Shown: positions 43,701 through 52,949 of the stretch, piece by piece
How the letters are laid out: the number at the start of each line of letters is the position of its first letter
Position numbering within the stretch: the first letter of the stretch is position 1
Origin: JAAFJM01 sp964529175
Lineage (GTDB): Bacteria > Bacteroidota > Bacteroidia > UKL13-3
Assembly: GCA_964529175.1 (NCBI GenBank)
Contig: CAZGVO010000005.1
Location: 62,001-126,000 of the forward strand
Direction of reading: 5' to 3'
Length of the DNA: 64,000 bases
Translations under genes and position numbers: made by a program
The notes under the pieces: model-generated
The model's input: the letters and a program-made list of their open reading frames with translations, nothing else
What the model was told of the DNA's origin: nothing
The model's database searches: none

Positions 43701-44530
43701 TTATTGCTTCATATCGTGAAAATAGAAATATGACTCAGTTATATAGCTATATCCAAGCATGGCCAAATACTTATAATACTGTTGGTAATATAGATTTCTC
43801 AACGGTTAAGTCAGTAGGTTTAGAGTATAAATTAATTGATATGGGTAATGTTAATGTAGACGCAAATTATCAATTACAATTTGCCGATGGAACAGGTTCA
43901 AATGTATCATCAAGTTCGGCCTTAATTCAAGCTGGTTTACCAAATACTAGAACAATTTTCCCTTTAGATTTTGATACTCGCCATACTTTCAAAACCAATT
44001 TTGATTTCCATTATAAAGAAGGTAAAAAATATGATGGTCCTGTAGTTGGTGGTAAGAAAATTTTAGAAAATGCTGGTTTCAACTTTATTTTCTCTGCTTA
44101 TTCTGGTCGTCCATATACTCAAAATTTAATTTCTACTCCTGATGGTGTTCAAAGTGGCGCTGCTACAAGAAGTCCAATTAAAGGAACTCCTAATGGAGCT
44201 AATTTACCTGCTCAGTTTAATATTGACTTAAACGTTGATAAAAACTTTACAATTAAAAATACACATGCTGGTGCTAGAGTTAAAGAATATAGAATGCGTG
44301 TTTTCTTAACAGTAACAAATTTATTAAATGCTGCTAACGTAACAGGTGTATTTAGATATACTGGTAGCGCATACAATGATGGTTATTTAACTTCTCCTTT
44401 TGCAGCTGATCAAATTAGAACTGCAACCAATGCACAGTCATTTGTTGACTTATATAATACAAGAATGGTTAATCCTGATAGATTCTTATTACCACGTTTA
44501 ACCCGTATTGGAGTATCAGTTCAGTTTTAA
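40763..44530 (+). CDS. TonB-dependent receptor with carboxypeptidase-regulatory domain
   Basis: A 1255-residue outer-membrane protein. Signal peptide about residues 1-20 (ending LATAQ). A carboxypeptidase-regulatory beta-sandwich covers residues about 25-110. The plug (about 120-220) has PNIRGSRAENTAYYIDGVRV and VITGGTPAAYGDFTGG. The rest is a large barrel ending RIGVSVQF. No SusD gene follows. Instead the next genes are a giant surface protein and a PorV-like protein. Codons around residue 50 contain a run of eight G bases in an AT-rich gene, a possible slippage site. It may help import or act as translocon scaffold. Confidence 0.92.
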   Translation: MRRIYLLLAALIGLSALATAQSNLGVLTVKVTDQASKKPIEFAVVTIEGGGGIKKSNYTDKDGEYSFTAIPSGLYNITVSSTGYQKTRLEEVPVKGDNKITTRTISLSNKDLNTVYVSSSKQQLIDPDDPTQGTMSKIQNKPTQNLNTLAGSMRGVDSRGGAAPNIRGSRAENTAYYIDGVRVQGINLPANAIENLEVITGGTPAAYGDFTGGAISATTKAPTKAWVRFFEYRTASPFYGYLDNSHVNEFTSFVSGPIMLKDKGVEGREKVLIGFTNSIRGAYALDGGLPAVDVYKVKDAKMREIEANPVRPNALGTLVPAAEFLTKGDLEKVDYRQNVSSYNINTSGNFNYQPSNNMNFKLGYQAQFFAQNNWSSYYSLLNSSANSRTEGYRGLVYLQFTQMFNRKEDTAKARLESTLTKGVKISDAYYTVRVSYERNYSETFDANHGKDFFKYGYVGTFKTYNAPAYTAVRKTFGQPADTITLNDGRKMYLSGYTRQTGFRDTAFTFQRADFNTLRGNYTQAFLNYYGASNFNNFNQLRGLGALQNGDDPQSIYSGMWGNLADVQTGYSKNLFENYIVYLESNASIAPRRNLKAKHNLQFGLTYEQRFQRSYNLSAGNLWQLMPLLANRQFSGLDSIGIAKFDANGVFQDTISFNRRINAAEQSEFDKNLRAKLISQGATDNNGNPITEQTFLDINSYAPGTYNLNMFSANELLNNGNSYVGYFGYDHLGNVVTGKPGINEFFKNRILPAYQPVYAAAWIQDKFQFKDLILRVGVRVERFDANQLVLRDPYSMVPILTAGEVKQGASDKISAETRSSIPSTVQDNWKVYITTDNFSANSYGIAGYRDGNKWYDKNGNPVSDPAAIQRAAGTSQNIPLVVDANNSKVPTAESFKDYVPDVKVLPRVWFSFPISTSSQFYGTYDILTQRPGSNVAQIDDYFFLSNRLTGIIANPDLKMTQVTDYEIGFRQQIGKNSAIGIIASYRENRNMTQLYSYIQAWPNTYNTVGNIDFSTVKSVGLEYKLIDMGNVNVDANYQLQFADGTGSNVSSSSALIQAGLPNTRTIFPLDFDTRHTFKTNFDFHYKEGKKYDGPVVGGKKILENAGFNFIFSAYSGRPYTQNLISTPDGVQSGAATRSPIKGTPNGANLPAQFNIDLNVDKNFTIKNTHAGARVKEYRMRVFLTVTNLLNAANVTGVFRYTGSAYNDGYLTSPFAADQIRTATNAQSFVDLYNTRMVNPDRFLLPRLTRIGVSVQF

Positions 44531-44548
44531 AATAAAAAAAATAATTTT

Positions 44549-47500
44549 ATGTTAAACTTTAAATATATAAAAACAGCAACACTCGTATTAAGTGCTATAG
44601 GTTTTTTAAACTTACAAGCCCGCGAAAATATTGGTTTAGGCAAATTAGCAGGAAATTCCTCTAATGTTTTACCAAATATAAAATCTAATCCATTGTCAAA
44701 AATGGGTGCAGGTTGTGCTCCTGCAACAGCACAAAAAGAATTATCAATTAATAATGTTAGAACCATTATATTAAATGGTGGTGATATGTGGTGGAATTTA
44801 AGTAACGCGCGTTACGAAATTCCAAAAGTACAAACTGGTCAAGTTGCTAAGAATTCGTTATTTTCTGGAGCACTTTGGATTGGTGGTATTACACAAGGTA
44901 ATTTACGTTTAGCTGCACAAACATATCGTCAAAGTGGTAATGACTTTTTCCCTGGTCCACTGCAAATTGATGGTTCTGCTTCTGTGTCATCTGCTAGATG
45001 TAAAGAATTTGATAAAGTTTGGACAGTAACACGCGCAGAAATTTCAAAATTTATAGACGGTGAAACTGCAGCATCTGATATTATGAGCTGGCCAGGTAAT
45101 GGTGGTCCCGGTGAATCTAAGTTTTTAGCACCTTTTTTTGATGTTAACAACGATGGAAACTATAATTATGAAGATGGCGATTATCCAACTTTTAATCAAG
45201 GTGAGGCTGGTTTAGCTTCAATTCCTGACCAAATGATGTTTATCTGTTACAATGATAAAGGAAATATTCACTCTGAAACTCAAGGTTTACCTTTAAACTT
45301 AGAGTTTAAATTGCAAGCATTCGGTTTTGCTACTAATGATGAAGTTAACAACATGACTTTCTACAGAACCACTATTACTAACCGTGGTACGGAGATTATA
45401 GATAGTTGTGTATTTGGACAATGGGTGGATCCAGATTTAGGAAATTACTCTGATGACTTTGTAGAGTGTGATGTGAAAAGAAATTTAGGTATTTGTTATA
45501 ATGGTGATGATAATGATGAAGGTATTTTAGGTTATGGTTTAAATCCTCCTAGTGTTGGTGTTAACTTTTTCGAAGGTCCAACAAGAGAAGATGGTTCTGA
45601 AATTGGTTTAACAAAGTTTGTTTATTATGATAATAATCAATCTCAACAAGGTAATCCGTTCAGACCAAATGATTTTTGGAATTACTTAAACGGACGTTGG
45701 AGAGATGGTCAACCTATTACTTATGGTGGTAATGGTAGAGGAGGTTCTGATACAGCTAGTTATATGTTCCCAGGAGCAACTGACCCAGCTGGAAGAGCTT
45801 TATGGACTGAAAGAACTTCTGGAAATACTCCCGCAGACAGACGTTTTTTACAAACTGCTGGTTCATTTAAATTATTACCTGGAAAAGTAAATAGAGTAAC
45901 GATTGGTGTTGTTTGGGCTAGAGCAACAACTGGTGGAGCTACAGGTTCATTTAATTTATTAAAAGAAGCTAGTGACAAAGCTACAGTTCTTTTTAAGAAC
46001 AATTTCAAAATTTTAAGAGGCCCTGAATTTGATGATAATGCTGTAAAAATTACTGAGTTAAACCGTGAGTTAATTATTAATATTGTTAATGCTGAAAAAC
46101 CTGAAAACTTTAAAGCTAAAGTGGCGGGTTTATGCGCAGACTCTACTGATTATAAATTCCAAGGATATCAAATTTTTCAATTAAAAGTACCTTCTACTCC
46201 AAGTGATTTTTCTGATAGAGATCAAATTAGATTAGTTGGTCAATGTGATGTACAAGATGGTATTGGATTTATAGTTAATACAGTAAATGATGCTGATTTA
46301 GGAAACGTTAAGAAAATTATGGTAAGTGGTGAGGATAAAGGAATTAAACATTCATTCCAAATTACTAAAGATGCATTTTCTGTAGAATCAGACCAAACTT
46401 TGGTAAATTATAAAAATTACCATTACTTAATTATTCCTTATGCTGCTGTAACTAATTGTCCCCAAGAAGCTACTCAATATTTGTCAGGTTCTAGACCAGT
46501 TATTATTACTGCTACACCTCATTTACCTTTTGGACACCAACAAGGAACACAGCTAAATTCTGGCTTTACTAGTGGTCCTGCTTTAACAAGAATTGAAGGT
46601 ATTGGTAATGGTGGCAATTTCATTAATTTGTCAAAAGCATCAATTGACTCTGCATTGATTGCTCCTTATTATGTTAAAAAGCCAACTTATATTGAAGGTC
46701 AAGGTCCTGTAACCATTAAGGTAATCAATCCTTTTAAAGTTCCTTTAGCTAATTTTAGATTATATATTACTGATTCGTCTTTAAATGCTAAAATTTCTGA
46801 TTCATTGGCTAGAGCCACTTCTTCTTGGAAAATTATTAATACAGCTACGGGCAAAGTGTATGCTGGAACTAGAAACTTAAACATGGAAAACGAGCAAATT
46901 TTTGATGAGCTAGGTTTATCAGTTACAGTTAATCAAGTAGCAGCTCCTGGAGATCCAAATAATAATAATGATTTATCTAATGGTTACATTGATGCATCTA
47001 TTACATTTGCGGATCCAACTAATAGATGGTTAAGTGGTATTCCTGATGGAGCAGTTGCTTTAGCTCCATTTAACTGGATTAGATCTGGTAATACTGGAAC
47101 ACCTGAATTTACTAATTTAACAGATCATGATTTCTTTAGATCAATTGCTGGTAACAAAGTGGCTATTGACCCTAGAAAACAATATAGCAATATATTAGGT
47201 GGTACTTGGGCTCCATTTGAATTATGTGCTAAAGCTGTTAAGAGTGGTTCTACTCCTGCATCTTATGGTCCTGGAATTAGCTTAACTCCAAATACTAATC
47301 AAATTTCTGAGGATAATCCTATTTCAAGTTTACAAGGAGTTGATGTTGTATTTACAAGTGATAAATCAAAATGGACTCGCTGTATTGTATTAGAAATGGG
47401 TGAAAATAAAGAACAAAATATTGGCAACGTTTCAAAAGGTAATATCAGAGCATCTGCTTCGGTAGATAAAAATGGTAAACCTGAGTCAGGTAGCTTTGGT

Positions 47501-48388
47501 TTAAGCTGGTTCCCTGGTTATGCAATTAATGTGGAAACAGGTGAAAGATTAAATATTGTTTTTGGTGAAGATTCTTCATTACCAGGTGAAAATGGTAACG
47601 ATATGATTTGGAATCCTACCGTAAATTGGTTTGATGGTAACTCAAGTAATGGTTTACCAGCTTTTGGAGGAAAACACCATGTTTATATTATGGGTGCTAA
47701 AGAACTTAAAGTGGGTAATAATGTATTATTTAGAGGCCCTAAGTATGATGAAGGTGTTACTTACAAACAATTATTAAATGTAACCAATCCTTCTGATGAG
47801 CCTAATACTTTACAAAAACGTTATTTCTTATCACAATTTATGTGGGTTACTATGCCTGTTTTAGCTCAAACTTCTCGTTTAAGAAGTATGGCAGATGGTT
47901 TAGTTCCAAACGATGTAACTGTAAAAATTAGAGTGAAACGTCCTTACGCTCGTTACATAAATAATGTTGATACCCCATTGGTAAATGCCGGCCAACCTTT
48001 ATACGAGTTCAATACTAATAGTATTGCTCCGGTAATTAACGATAAAACTGCTGGTAATAAAGCTTTAGACATGGTTAATATTTCTCCAAATCCATACTAT
48101 GCATATAGTGGATATGAAGATCCAGGTAATGCTTTGGATAATAAAGTGAAAATTATAAACGTTCCTAAAAAATGCGTTGTTTCAATTTACACTCAAAGTG
48201 GTTTCTTGGTTAGAAGAATTCCTAAAGATGATGATTCTAAAACCTACATTGAATGGGATTTACGCAATGATGCTAATGTTCCAATTTCAAGTGGTGTTTA
48301 TTTAGTTCACATTGATGCTCCTGGAATTGGAGAAAGAATTATCAAATGGTTTGGTGTAATGCGTCCAGCTGATTTCGATTCGTTTTAA
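44549..48388 (+). CDS. Giant secreted surface protein with T9SS-type C-terminal end
   Basis: A 1279-residue exported protein. It starts with a hydrophobic signal (residues about 1-24) and has no cytoplasmic domain. The body is rich in Asn, Gly and aromatic residues, with repeated beta-rich parts and calcium-loop-like stretches (DVNNDGNYNYEDGD, about residues 198-211). The last 100 residues read SPNPYYAYSG, then WDLRNDANVPISSGVYLVHIDAPG, the pattern of type IX C-terminal or FlgD-like domains, followed by an extra tail MRPADFDSF. It sits 18 bases after the TonB receptor gene and upstream of a PorV-like gene, so secretion through T9SS is the likely route. Function unknown. Confidence 0.85.
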   Translation: MLNFKYIKTATLVLSAIGFLNLQARENIGLGKLAGNSSNVLPNIKSNPLSKMGAGCAPATAQKELSINNVRTIILNGGDMWWNLSNARYEIPKVQTGQVAKNSLFSGALWIGGITQGNLRLAAQTYRQSGNDFFPGPLQIDGSASVSSARCKEFDKVWTVTRAEISKFIDGETAASDIMSWPGNGGPGESKFLAPFFDVNNDGNYNYEDGDYPTFNQGEAGLASIPDQMMFICYNDKGNIHSETQGLPLNLEFKLQAFGFATNDEVNNMTFYRTTITNRGTEIIDSCVFGQWVDPDLGNYSDDFVECDVKRNLGICYNGDDNDEGILGYGLNPPSVGVNFFEGPTREDGSEIGLTKFVYYDNNQSQQGNPFRPNDFWNYLNGRWRDGQPITYGGNGRGGSDTASYMFPGATDPAGRALWTERTSGNTPADRRFLQTAGSFKLLPGKVNRVTIGVVWARATTGGATGSFNLLKEASDKATVLFKNNFKILRGPEFDDNAVKITELNRELIINIVNAEKPENFKAKVAGLCADSTDYKFQGYQIFQLKVPSTPSDFSDRDQIRLVGQCDVQDGIGFIVNTVNDADLGNVKKIMVSGEDKGIKHSFQITKDAFSVESDQTLVNYKNYHYLIIPYAAVTNCPQEATQYLSGSRPVIITATPHLPFGHQQGTQLNSGFTSGPALTRIEGIGNGGNFINLSKASIDSALIAPYYVKKPTYIEGQGPVTIKVINPFKVPLANFRLYITDSSLNAKISDSLARATSSWKIINTATGKVYAGTRNLNMENEQIFDELGLSVTVNQVAAPGDPNNNNDLSNGYIDASITFADPTNRWLSGIPDGAVALAPFNWIRSGNTGTPEFTNLTDHDFFRSIAGNKVAIDPRKQYSNILGGTWAPFELCAKAVKSGSTPASYGPGISLTPNTNQISEDNPISSLQGVDVVFTSDKSKWTRCIVLEMGENKEQNIGNVSKGNIRASASVDKNGKPESGSFGLSWFPGYAINVETGERLNIVFGEDSSLPGENGNDMIWNPTVNWFDGNSSNGLPAFGGKHHVYIMGAKELKVGNNVLFRGPKYDEGVTYKQLLNVTNPSDEPNTLQKRYFLSQFMWVTMPVLAQTSRLRSMADGLVPNDVTVKIRVKRPYARYINNVDTPLVNAGQPLYEFNTNSIAPVINDKTAGNKALDMVNISPNPYYAYSGYEDPGNALDNKVKIINVPKKCVVSIYTQSGFLVRRIPKDDDSKTYIEWDLRNDANVPISSGVYLVHIDAPGIGERIIKWFGVMRPADFDSF

Positions 48389-48398
48389 AAAAATAACA

Positions 48399-48430
48399 AT
48401 GCACTTTAATAGTTAATATTAAAGTGCATT
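48399..48430. repeat. Hairpin between the giant protein gene and the PorV-like gene
   Basis: AATGCACTTTAATA pairs with TATTAAAGTGCATT around a short loop. On the + strand A-tracts, not T, follow, so it is not a normal terminator there. It may attenuate or process the operon mRNA. Confidence 0.6.
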
Positions 48431-48460
48431 CAAAAAAAAATTATAAAATAAATTACTCGT

Positions 48461-49555
48461 ATGAAGAAGTATATTTTACAAAGTTTGGTAGCTTGTTTTG
48501 GATTATTGGCTACTGTAAATGCAGGAAATCCTGATAGAGCAGGTGGAGCGGGAGCAACACAGCTTTTAGTTAATCCATATGTTCGTGGCGTTGGTTTGAG
48601 TGGTTCAAATACTGCTTCTGCAAGAGGTTTAGAATCATATTATTTAAACATTGGCGGTTTGGCTTATGTAAAGAAAATGGAAATTCAAGCTTCACAAACT
48701 CGTTATTTGGTTGGAACTGATATTTACCTTAATAATTTTGGTATTGCTCAAGCTCTAGGTGAAAATGGAAGTGGTGGGGTATTAGGTATGGCTTTAACAT
48801 ATTGGGATATTGGAAATATTCCAATTACCACTACCGAAGCTCCTGATATGACATTAGGAACTTACACAACTCAAATATTGAATTTAGGTTTAGCTTATTC
48901 AAAAACTTTCTCTAATTCAATTACAGGTGGTTTAATGGTAAGATACATTAGTGAAGGTACTTCAAGTGTAAATGCTAGTGGTGTTACTTTAGATGCTGGT
49001 GTTCAATATCAAACCTCTTTAAATGCTGCAAAAAAAATTAAAAAGCAAGATTTTAGATTTGGTATCGCTGTACGTAACTTAGGTCCAGATTTTGCCTATC
49101 AAGGTACAGGTTTAACAGCTAATACTACTGTTACATCAACAGGTGCTACAAGAAAAACTTTATTCGGTTCTCAACCATTTAATATGCCAGCTTTAGCTAA
49201 TATTGGTGCAGCTTATGATTTTAGATTAGACAAAGGCGAAGAAACTTACGATCATAGATTAACTTTAAATGGTAACTTTAACTACAATGCATTTTCTTCA
49301 AACATTGTAGCTATTGGAACAGAGTATGCATACAAAAATATGTTTATGTTAAGAACTGGGTATGCTCATCAAGAAGGTAATTTTAGCAGTACTGATTATA
49401 AAAATCCTCAATATGGTATTAGTTTTGGTGTGGGCTTTGGCATACCTGTGAGTAATACCACAGATTTAGCTATTGATTATGCTTATCAACCAACTGTTAT
49501 TTTTAGTGGAATACACAGTATTGGACTTAAACTTACTTTAGGAAATAACAAATAA
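48461..49555 (+). CDS. PorV/PorQ-family outer-membrane protein
   Basis: A 364-residue beta-barrel protein. Signal peptide residues 1-21 (ending TVNAG). The N-terminal block VNPYVRGVGLSGSNTASARG and YYLNIGGLAYV correspond to the PorV pattern of a GARxxGMGxA start and NPAGL. PorV moves T9SS cargo from the translocon to the sortase PorU at the surface. Such paralogues sit next to individual large cargo proteins in Bacteroidota. The two upstream genes form a conserved-looking triad with it. A terminator follows at 49580. Confidence 0.85.
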   Translation: MKKYILQSLVACFGLLATVNAGNPDRAGGAGATQLLVNPYVRGVGLSGSNTASARGLESYYLNIGGLAYVKKMEIQASQTRYLVGTDIYLNNFGIAQALGENGSGGVLGMALTYWDIGNIPITTTEAPDMTLGTYTTQILNLGLAYSKTFSNSITGGLMVRYISEGTSSVNASGVTLDAGVQYQTSLNAAKKIKKQDFRFGIAVRNLGPDFAYQGTGLTANTTVTSTGATRKTLFGSQPFNMPALANIGAAYDFRLDKGEETYDHRLTLNGNFNYNAFSSNIVAIGTEYAYKNMFMLRTGYAHQEGNFSSTDYKNPQYGISFGVGFGIPVSNTTDLAIDYAYQPTVIFSGIHSIGLKLTLGNNK

Positions 49556-49579
49556 TTTAATATATTTGTTTATTATATT

Positions 49580-49617
49580 GAAACGTTCGGATTATTAATC
49601 CGGACGTTTCTTTTTGT
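49580..49617 (+). terminator. Terminator after the PorV-like gene
   Basis: GAAACGTTCGGATT faces AATCCGGACGTTTC with one G-T pair, and CTTTTTG follows. Confidence 0.85.
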
Positions 49618-49646
49618 TTTATATTGTATCAAAATTTTAATAAAAA

Positions 49647-50147
49647 ATGGCAAAAAAAACTTTATCGGCTTCACCATCTCTTAATTATTTATCTAAAGAT
49701 GGTTACGAGAAATTGCAAAAAGAATTACACGATTTAAAATTTGTTCAACGCCCTTTTATTTCGAAGCAAATTGCCGATGCTAGAGATAAAGGTGATTTGA
49801 GTGAAAATGCTGAATACCATGCAGCAAAAGAAGACCAAGGACATTTAGAAAGTAAAATTTCTCAAATAGAATCTTTGTTAGCAATAAGTAGAATAATTGA
49901 TGAAACTAAACTTGACAACAGCAAAGTAATGCTTTTGAGTAAGGTTTTAGTTTTAAACCATAATGTAAAGAAAGAGTTTACCTATACTGTTGTTTCTGAA
50001 AATGAAGCAGACTTTAAAATCGGAAAAATTTCTGTAAAGTCGCCAATTGGTGCTGGTTTAATGGGTAAAAAAGTGGGTGATATAGTTGAAATTGCTGCAC
50101 CTGCAGGTACTATTAAATTAGAAATTTTAACCATTTCATTTAGCTAA
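49647..50147 (+). CDS. greA: Transcription elongation factor GreA
   Basis: A 166-residue protein. An N-terminal coiled-coil hairpin carries the acidic tip in ARDKGDLSENAEYHAAKEDQ (residues about 47-66). A C-terminal FKBP-like domain follows, with SPIGAGLMGKKVGD. GreA lets RNA polymerase cleave backtracked RNA. ATG start at 49647. It is 7 bases from the HIT gene, so the two form an operon. Confidence 0.95.
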   Translation: MAKKTLSASPSLNYLSKDGYEKLQKELHDLKFVQRPFISKQIADARDKGDLSENAEYHAAKEDQGHLESKISQIESLLAISRIIDETKLDNSKVMLLSKVLVLNHNVKKEFTYTVVSENEADFKIGKISVKSPIGAGLMGKKVGDIVEIAAPAGTIKLEILTISFS

Positions 50148-50154
50148 AAAATAT

Positions 50155-50547
50155 ATGGCAAGTATATTTTCTCGAATTGTAGCAGGCGAAATTCCTTGTT
50201 ATAAAGTTGCTGAAGATGATAACTTTTTATCTTTTTTAGATATTAGTCCTTTAACAAAAGGTCATTTATTAGTAATTCCTAAGATTGAAATAGATTATAT
50301 CTTTGATTTGGATGACGAGTTGTATATAAACTTACACTTGTTTGCAAAAAAGGTTGCCATTGCTCTTAAAAAGGCTATTCCTTGTGAAAGAATTGGAGTA
50401 ACTGTTATTGGTTTAGAAGTTCCGCACGCACATATTCATTTAATTCCTATAAATGGTGCAAATGATATGAATTTTGAAAGAGAAAAGCTTTCACTTACAA
50501 AAGAAGAAATGCACGAAATAGCTGCTTCAATAGCTAAGAACATTTAG
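50155..50547 (+). CDS. HIT-family nucleotide hydrolase/transferase
   Basis: A 130-residue histidine-triad protein. The triad is in VPHAHIHLIPI (near residues 95-105). The N-terminal IFSRIVAGEIPCYKVAEDD is typical of the Hint branch, which hydrolyses AMP-linked compounds such as aminoacyl or lysyl adenylates. Soluble, cytoplasmic. Closely linked to greA, a common arrangement in Bacteroidota as I recall. Confidence 0.93.
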   Translation: MASIFSRIVAGEIPCYKVAEDDNFLSFLDISPLTKGHLLVIPKIEIDYIFDLDDELYINLHLFAKKVAIALKKAIPCERIGVTVIGLEVPHAHIHLIPINGANDMNFEREKLSLTKEEMHEIAASIAKNI

Positions 50548-50560
50548 TTTTATATTATTA

Positions 50561-50597
50561 AAAAAAGCCATTCAATTATATTGAATGGCTTTTTTTA
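50561..50597. terminator. Bidirectional terminator after the HIT gene
   Basis: AAAAAAGCCATTCAAT pairs with ATTGAATGGCTTTTTT around a TAT loop. Confidence 0.88.
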
Positions 50598-50616
50598 TGG
50601 GTTATTGTAATACATA

Positions 50617-50652
50617 AAAAAGCCCGATAAATTTAATTTATCGGGCTTTTAA
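50617..50652. terminator. Second bidirectional terminator, before the PorE-like gene end
   Basis: AAAAGCCCGATAAA pairs with TTTATCGGGCTTTT. It lies beside the hairpin at 50561, so converging transcripts each meet a strong stop. Confidence 0.85.
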
Positions 50653-50661
50653 TTTTAATTA

Positions 50662-52767
50662 TCACCTCCTTGGTTGGGTGCCTGGCCTCACTCTTTGACC
50701 TGGAATATTTTTAGGAGCATCAGGCTCTTTAGTTTTTACAGGTGGGTTATAGTTAGTATCAATAACTTTTACTGTAGTTCTTCTATTTTCTTGATGCTCT
50801 GCTTCTGTACATTTCTGTCCTTCAATTCTTTCGTTTGGCCCTTCACAAGCGCATTTTGGTATAGCTAATTCATTTTCTCCATAACCTCTTGACACCAATC
50901 TCATTGAATCAACACCATGGCGAATTAAATAACCAACGCAAGAATCAGCACGTCTTTGTGATAATTTGATATTGTACAAAGAATCAGCTCTACAATCTGT
51001 ATGAGAACCCAATTCAAACTTTAACATTGGGTATTTATTCATAATTAATACCAATGAGTCTAAAATTTCTGCCGAACGTGGTCTGATATCTGCACTATCT
51101 AAACCATAGTAAATACCTTTTACGGTAAATGTCTCTAGATCAATTGGTTTTAAAATTAAATCTTGTACTAAATCAGTTGAAACTTCTAAACCTTTGGTAG
51201 TTGCACCATAAATTTTACTATCGTAGTACAATGGTTTAGAACCATAAAAATCATAATCTGTCCCTGCTCTAAGTGTTATTCTATACGAACCTGCGGCATC
51301 AGTTTTAACTACTAATTTTACCGTATCTGAACTGTTGGTGAATTGAATAGTTGTATTTTTCAAGATTGAATTGTCTTTTTCATCGCGAGCAACACCACTT
51401 AAGGTAAATACTAGTGGAGTTTTAGTGAATCTATAAATATCGTCACCACCTTTACCATTCATTCTATTTGAAGAGAAAAATCCACTTTCTTTATCTTTTG
51501 AGAAAATAATTGCAAAGTCATCACCACCTGAATTAATAGGTGCTTTCATGTTAATAGGATCACTCCAATCAGTTCCTTGACCTTTTGTGTAGAAAATGTC
51601 AAATCCACCCATACCGCAACGGCCGTTTGATGCAAAGTATAAAGTACCATCTTCGTGTTGGAAAGGAAAACCTTCGTCACCTTCAGTATTTACTGTAGGA
51701 CCTAAGTTTACGGGATCGCCCCAAGCATTTCCTCTTTTACTGTAACTTACACTGTATAAATCTTTACTTAATTCTAATCCTTCAGGATTTTCAGCGCTTG
51801 TAACCGGTTTTGCTGTACTTCCAGGCATGTTACTAGAGAAATATAGTGTAGTACCATCTTTACTTAAAAAAGGTTGACCACAATCAAAAGAATCTGTACT
51901 GAAAGGAAGTGGCACCGGTACACTCCATTCTGTTCCATTTAATTTTGATTCGTAAATTCGGCAATGAGCGCCTTTACCATCATTTTTTTCACCATAATTA
52001 CATTTGGTAAAATACATGGTAGTGAATTTGGCATCAAAACAAACAGTTCCATCGTTCCATTTTCCGTTAATATTCTTTTTATCAACTAAAACTGGTGGGC
52101 TATAGTTCTCAATAGTTTCTTTATTTTTTTTGTTTAATTTTAGGGTAGTAGTATAAATATCGCAATAGCCATTATTAAACCATCCATATTTATCTTTTCC
52201 GCTAACACCAACTTCTAATCTATCGCTAGAAAACATCAACTGGTCTTTTCTGTACCACATTGGAGCAAAATCACTATTTTTAGTGTTAAGTTTAGCTACA
52301 TTTTCTATTACAAAACGTGTTTTTTCCGATTTCCATTTTTGTGCATTTGTACTTCCGCAATCTTCTAAATCAATTTTAGGGTCTGAACCAACTGTTTTTC
52401 TGTATTTATTGGCTTCTGTAATTGATTCAACATATTTCTCGGAATACTTAAGTGCTTGAATCTGACGGTATTTAGCTTCCGTGTTAGTTGGGTCAACTTG
52501 CACTGCTTTGGTATACCAGCTTTCTGCTGTTATCCAATTGTTCGACAAGCGGTAGCATTCTGCTGCATAAAATGCAGCTTCTTTTTTTATTTCCTTGTCT
52601 TTGGTAATGCCATAAACTTTTTTGTATTTTTCGGCAGCTTGAGCATATTTTAAATCTTTAAAATCTTTTCGTGCATCTCCAATGCTTGCCCCGGGTGTAC
52701 AAGCATATAATAAGGCAGATAATATTAATACAAATCCAGTTAATTTTATCATGTAATTTTGTTTCAT
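50662..52767 (-). CDS. PorE-like OmpA-family lipoprotein (TPR, beta-propeller, CRD, OmpA)
   Basis: A 701-residue lipoprotein with lipobox Cys23 (SALLYACTPG). Domains in order are TPR (about 30-130), a PD40 beta-propeller (about 150-440; MWYRKDQLMFSSDR, DGTTLYFSSNMPG, DGTLYFASNGRCG), a carboxypeptidase-regulatory-like domain (about 450-530) and a C-terminal OmpA domain (about 545-660; GSHTDCRADSLYN, LSQRRADSCVGYL). This order matches PorE of Porphyromonas, which tethers the type IX secretion machinery to peptidoglycan. The tail after OmpA is Pro/Arg-rich. ATG at 52767; an ATG five codons on is also possible. Confidence 0.88.
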   Translation of the reverse strand: MKQNYMIKLTGFVLILSALLYACTPGASIGDARKDFKDLKYAQAAEKYKKVYGITKDKEIKKEAAFYAAECYRLSNNWITAESWYTKAVQVDPTNTEAKYRQIQALKYSEKYVESITEANKYRKTVGSDPKIDLEDCGSTNAQKWKSEKTRFVIENVAKLNTKNSDFAPMWYRKDQLMFSSDRLEVGVSGKDKYGWFNNGYCDIYTTTLKLNKKNKETIENYSPPVLVDKKNINGKWNDGTVCFDAKFTTMYFTKCNYGEKNDGKGAHCRIYESKLNGTEWSVPVPLPFSTDSFDCGQPFLSKDGTTLYFSSNMPGSTAKPVTSAENPEGLELSKDLYSVSYSKRGNAWGDPVNLGPTVNTEGDEGFPFQHEDGTLYFASNGRCGMGGFDIFYTKGQGTDWSDPINMKAPINSGGDDFAIIFSKDKESGFFSSNRMNGKGGDDIYRFTKTPLVFTLSGVARDEKDNSILKNTTIQFTNSSDTVKLVVKTDAAGSYRITLRAGTDYDFYGSKPLYYDSKIYGATTKGLEVSTDLVQDLILKPIDLETFTVKGIYYGLDSADIRPRSAEILDSLVLIMNKYPMLKFELGSHTDCRADSLYNIKLSQRRADSCVGYLIRHGVDSMRLVSRGYGENELAIPKCACEGPNERIEGQKCTEAEHQENRRTTVKVIDTNYNPPVKTKEPDAPKNIPGQRVRPGTQPRR

Positions 52768-52889
52768 GTGTAAATACTTTTTGCGTTTGATTTAGTACAA
52801 ACGCAATTTTAATTTTTTTAGCGTATTAAACAATGTTTTTTTTTATAACTTTTGTTTTTTTAATTGTCTAAATATGAGCACTTTTAAGC

Positions 52890-52925
52890 AAAACAGCCAT
52901 TCAAATTGGTATTGAATGGCTGTTT
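52890..52925 (-). terminator. Terminator of glnN
   Basis: AAACAGCCATTCAA pairs with TTGAATGGCTGTTT, giving a 14-bp stem, with a short T run on the - strand. It lies 25 bases beyond the glnN stop. Confidence 0.75.
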
Positions 52926-52949
52926 GAAAATGCATAAAATGCAAAAAAA

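Noticed and set aside
48399..48430. Normal rho-independent terminator for the giant protein gene
   Set aside because: No T-tract follows the stem on the + strand, and the PorV-like gene is close behind.
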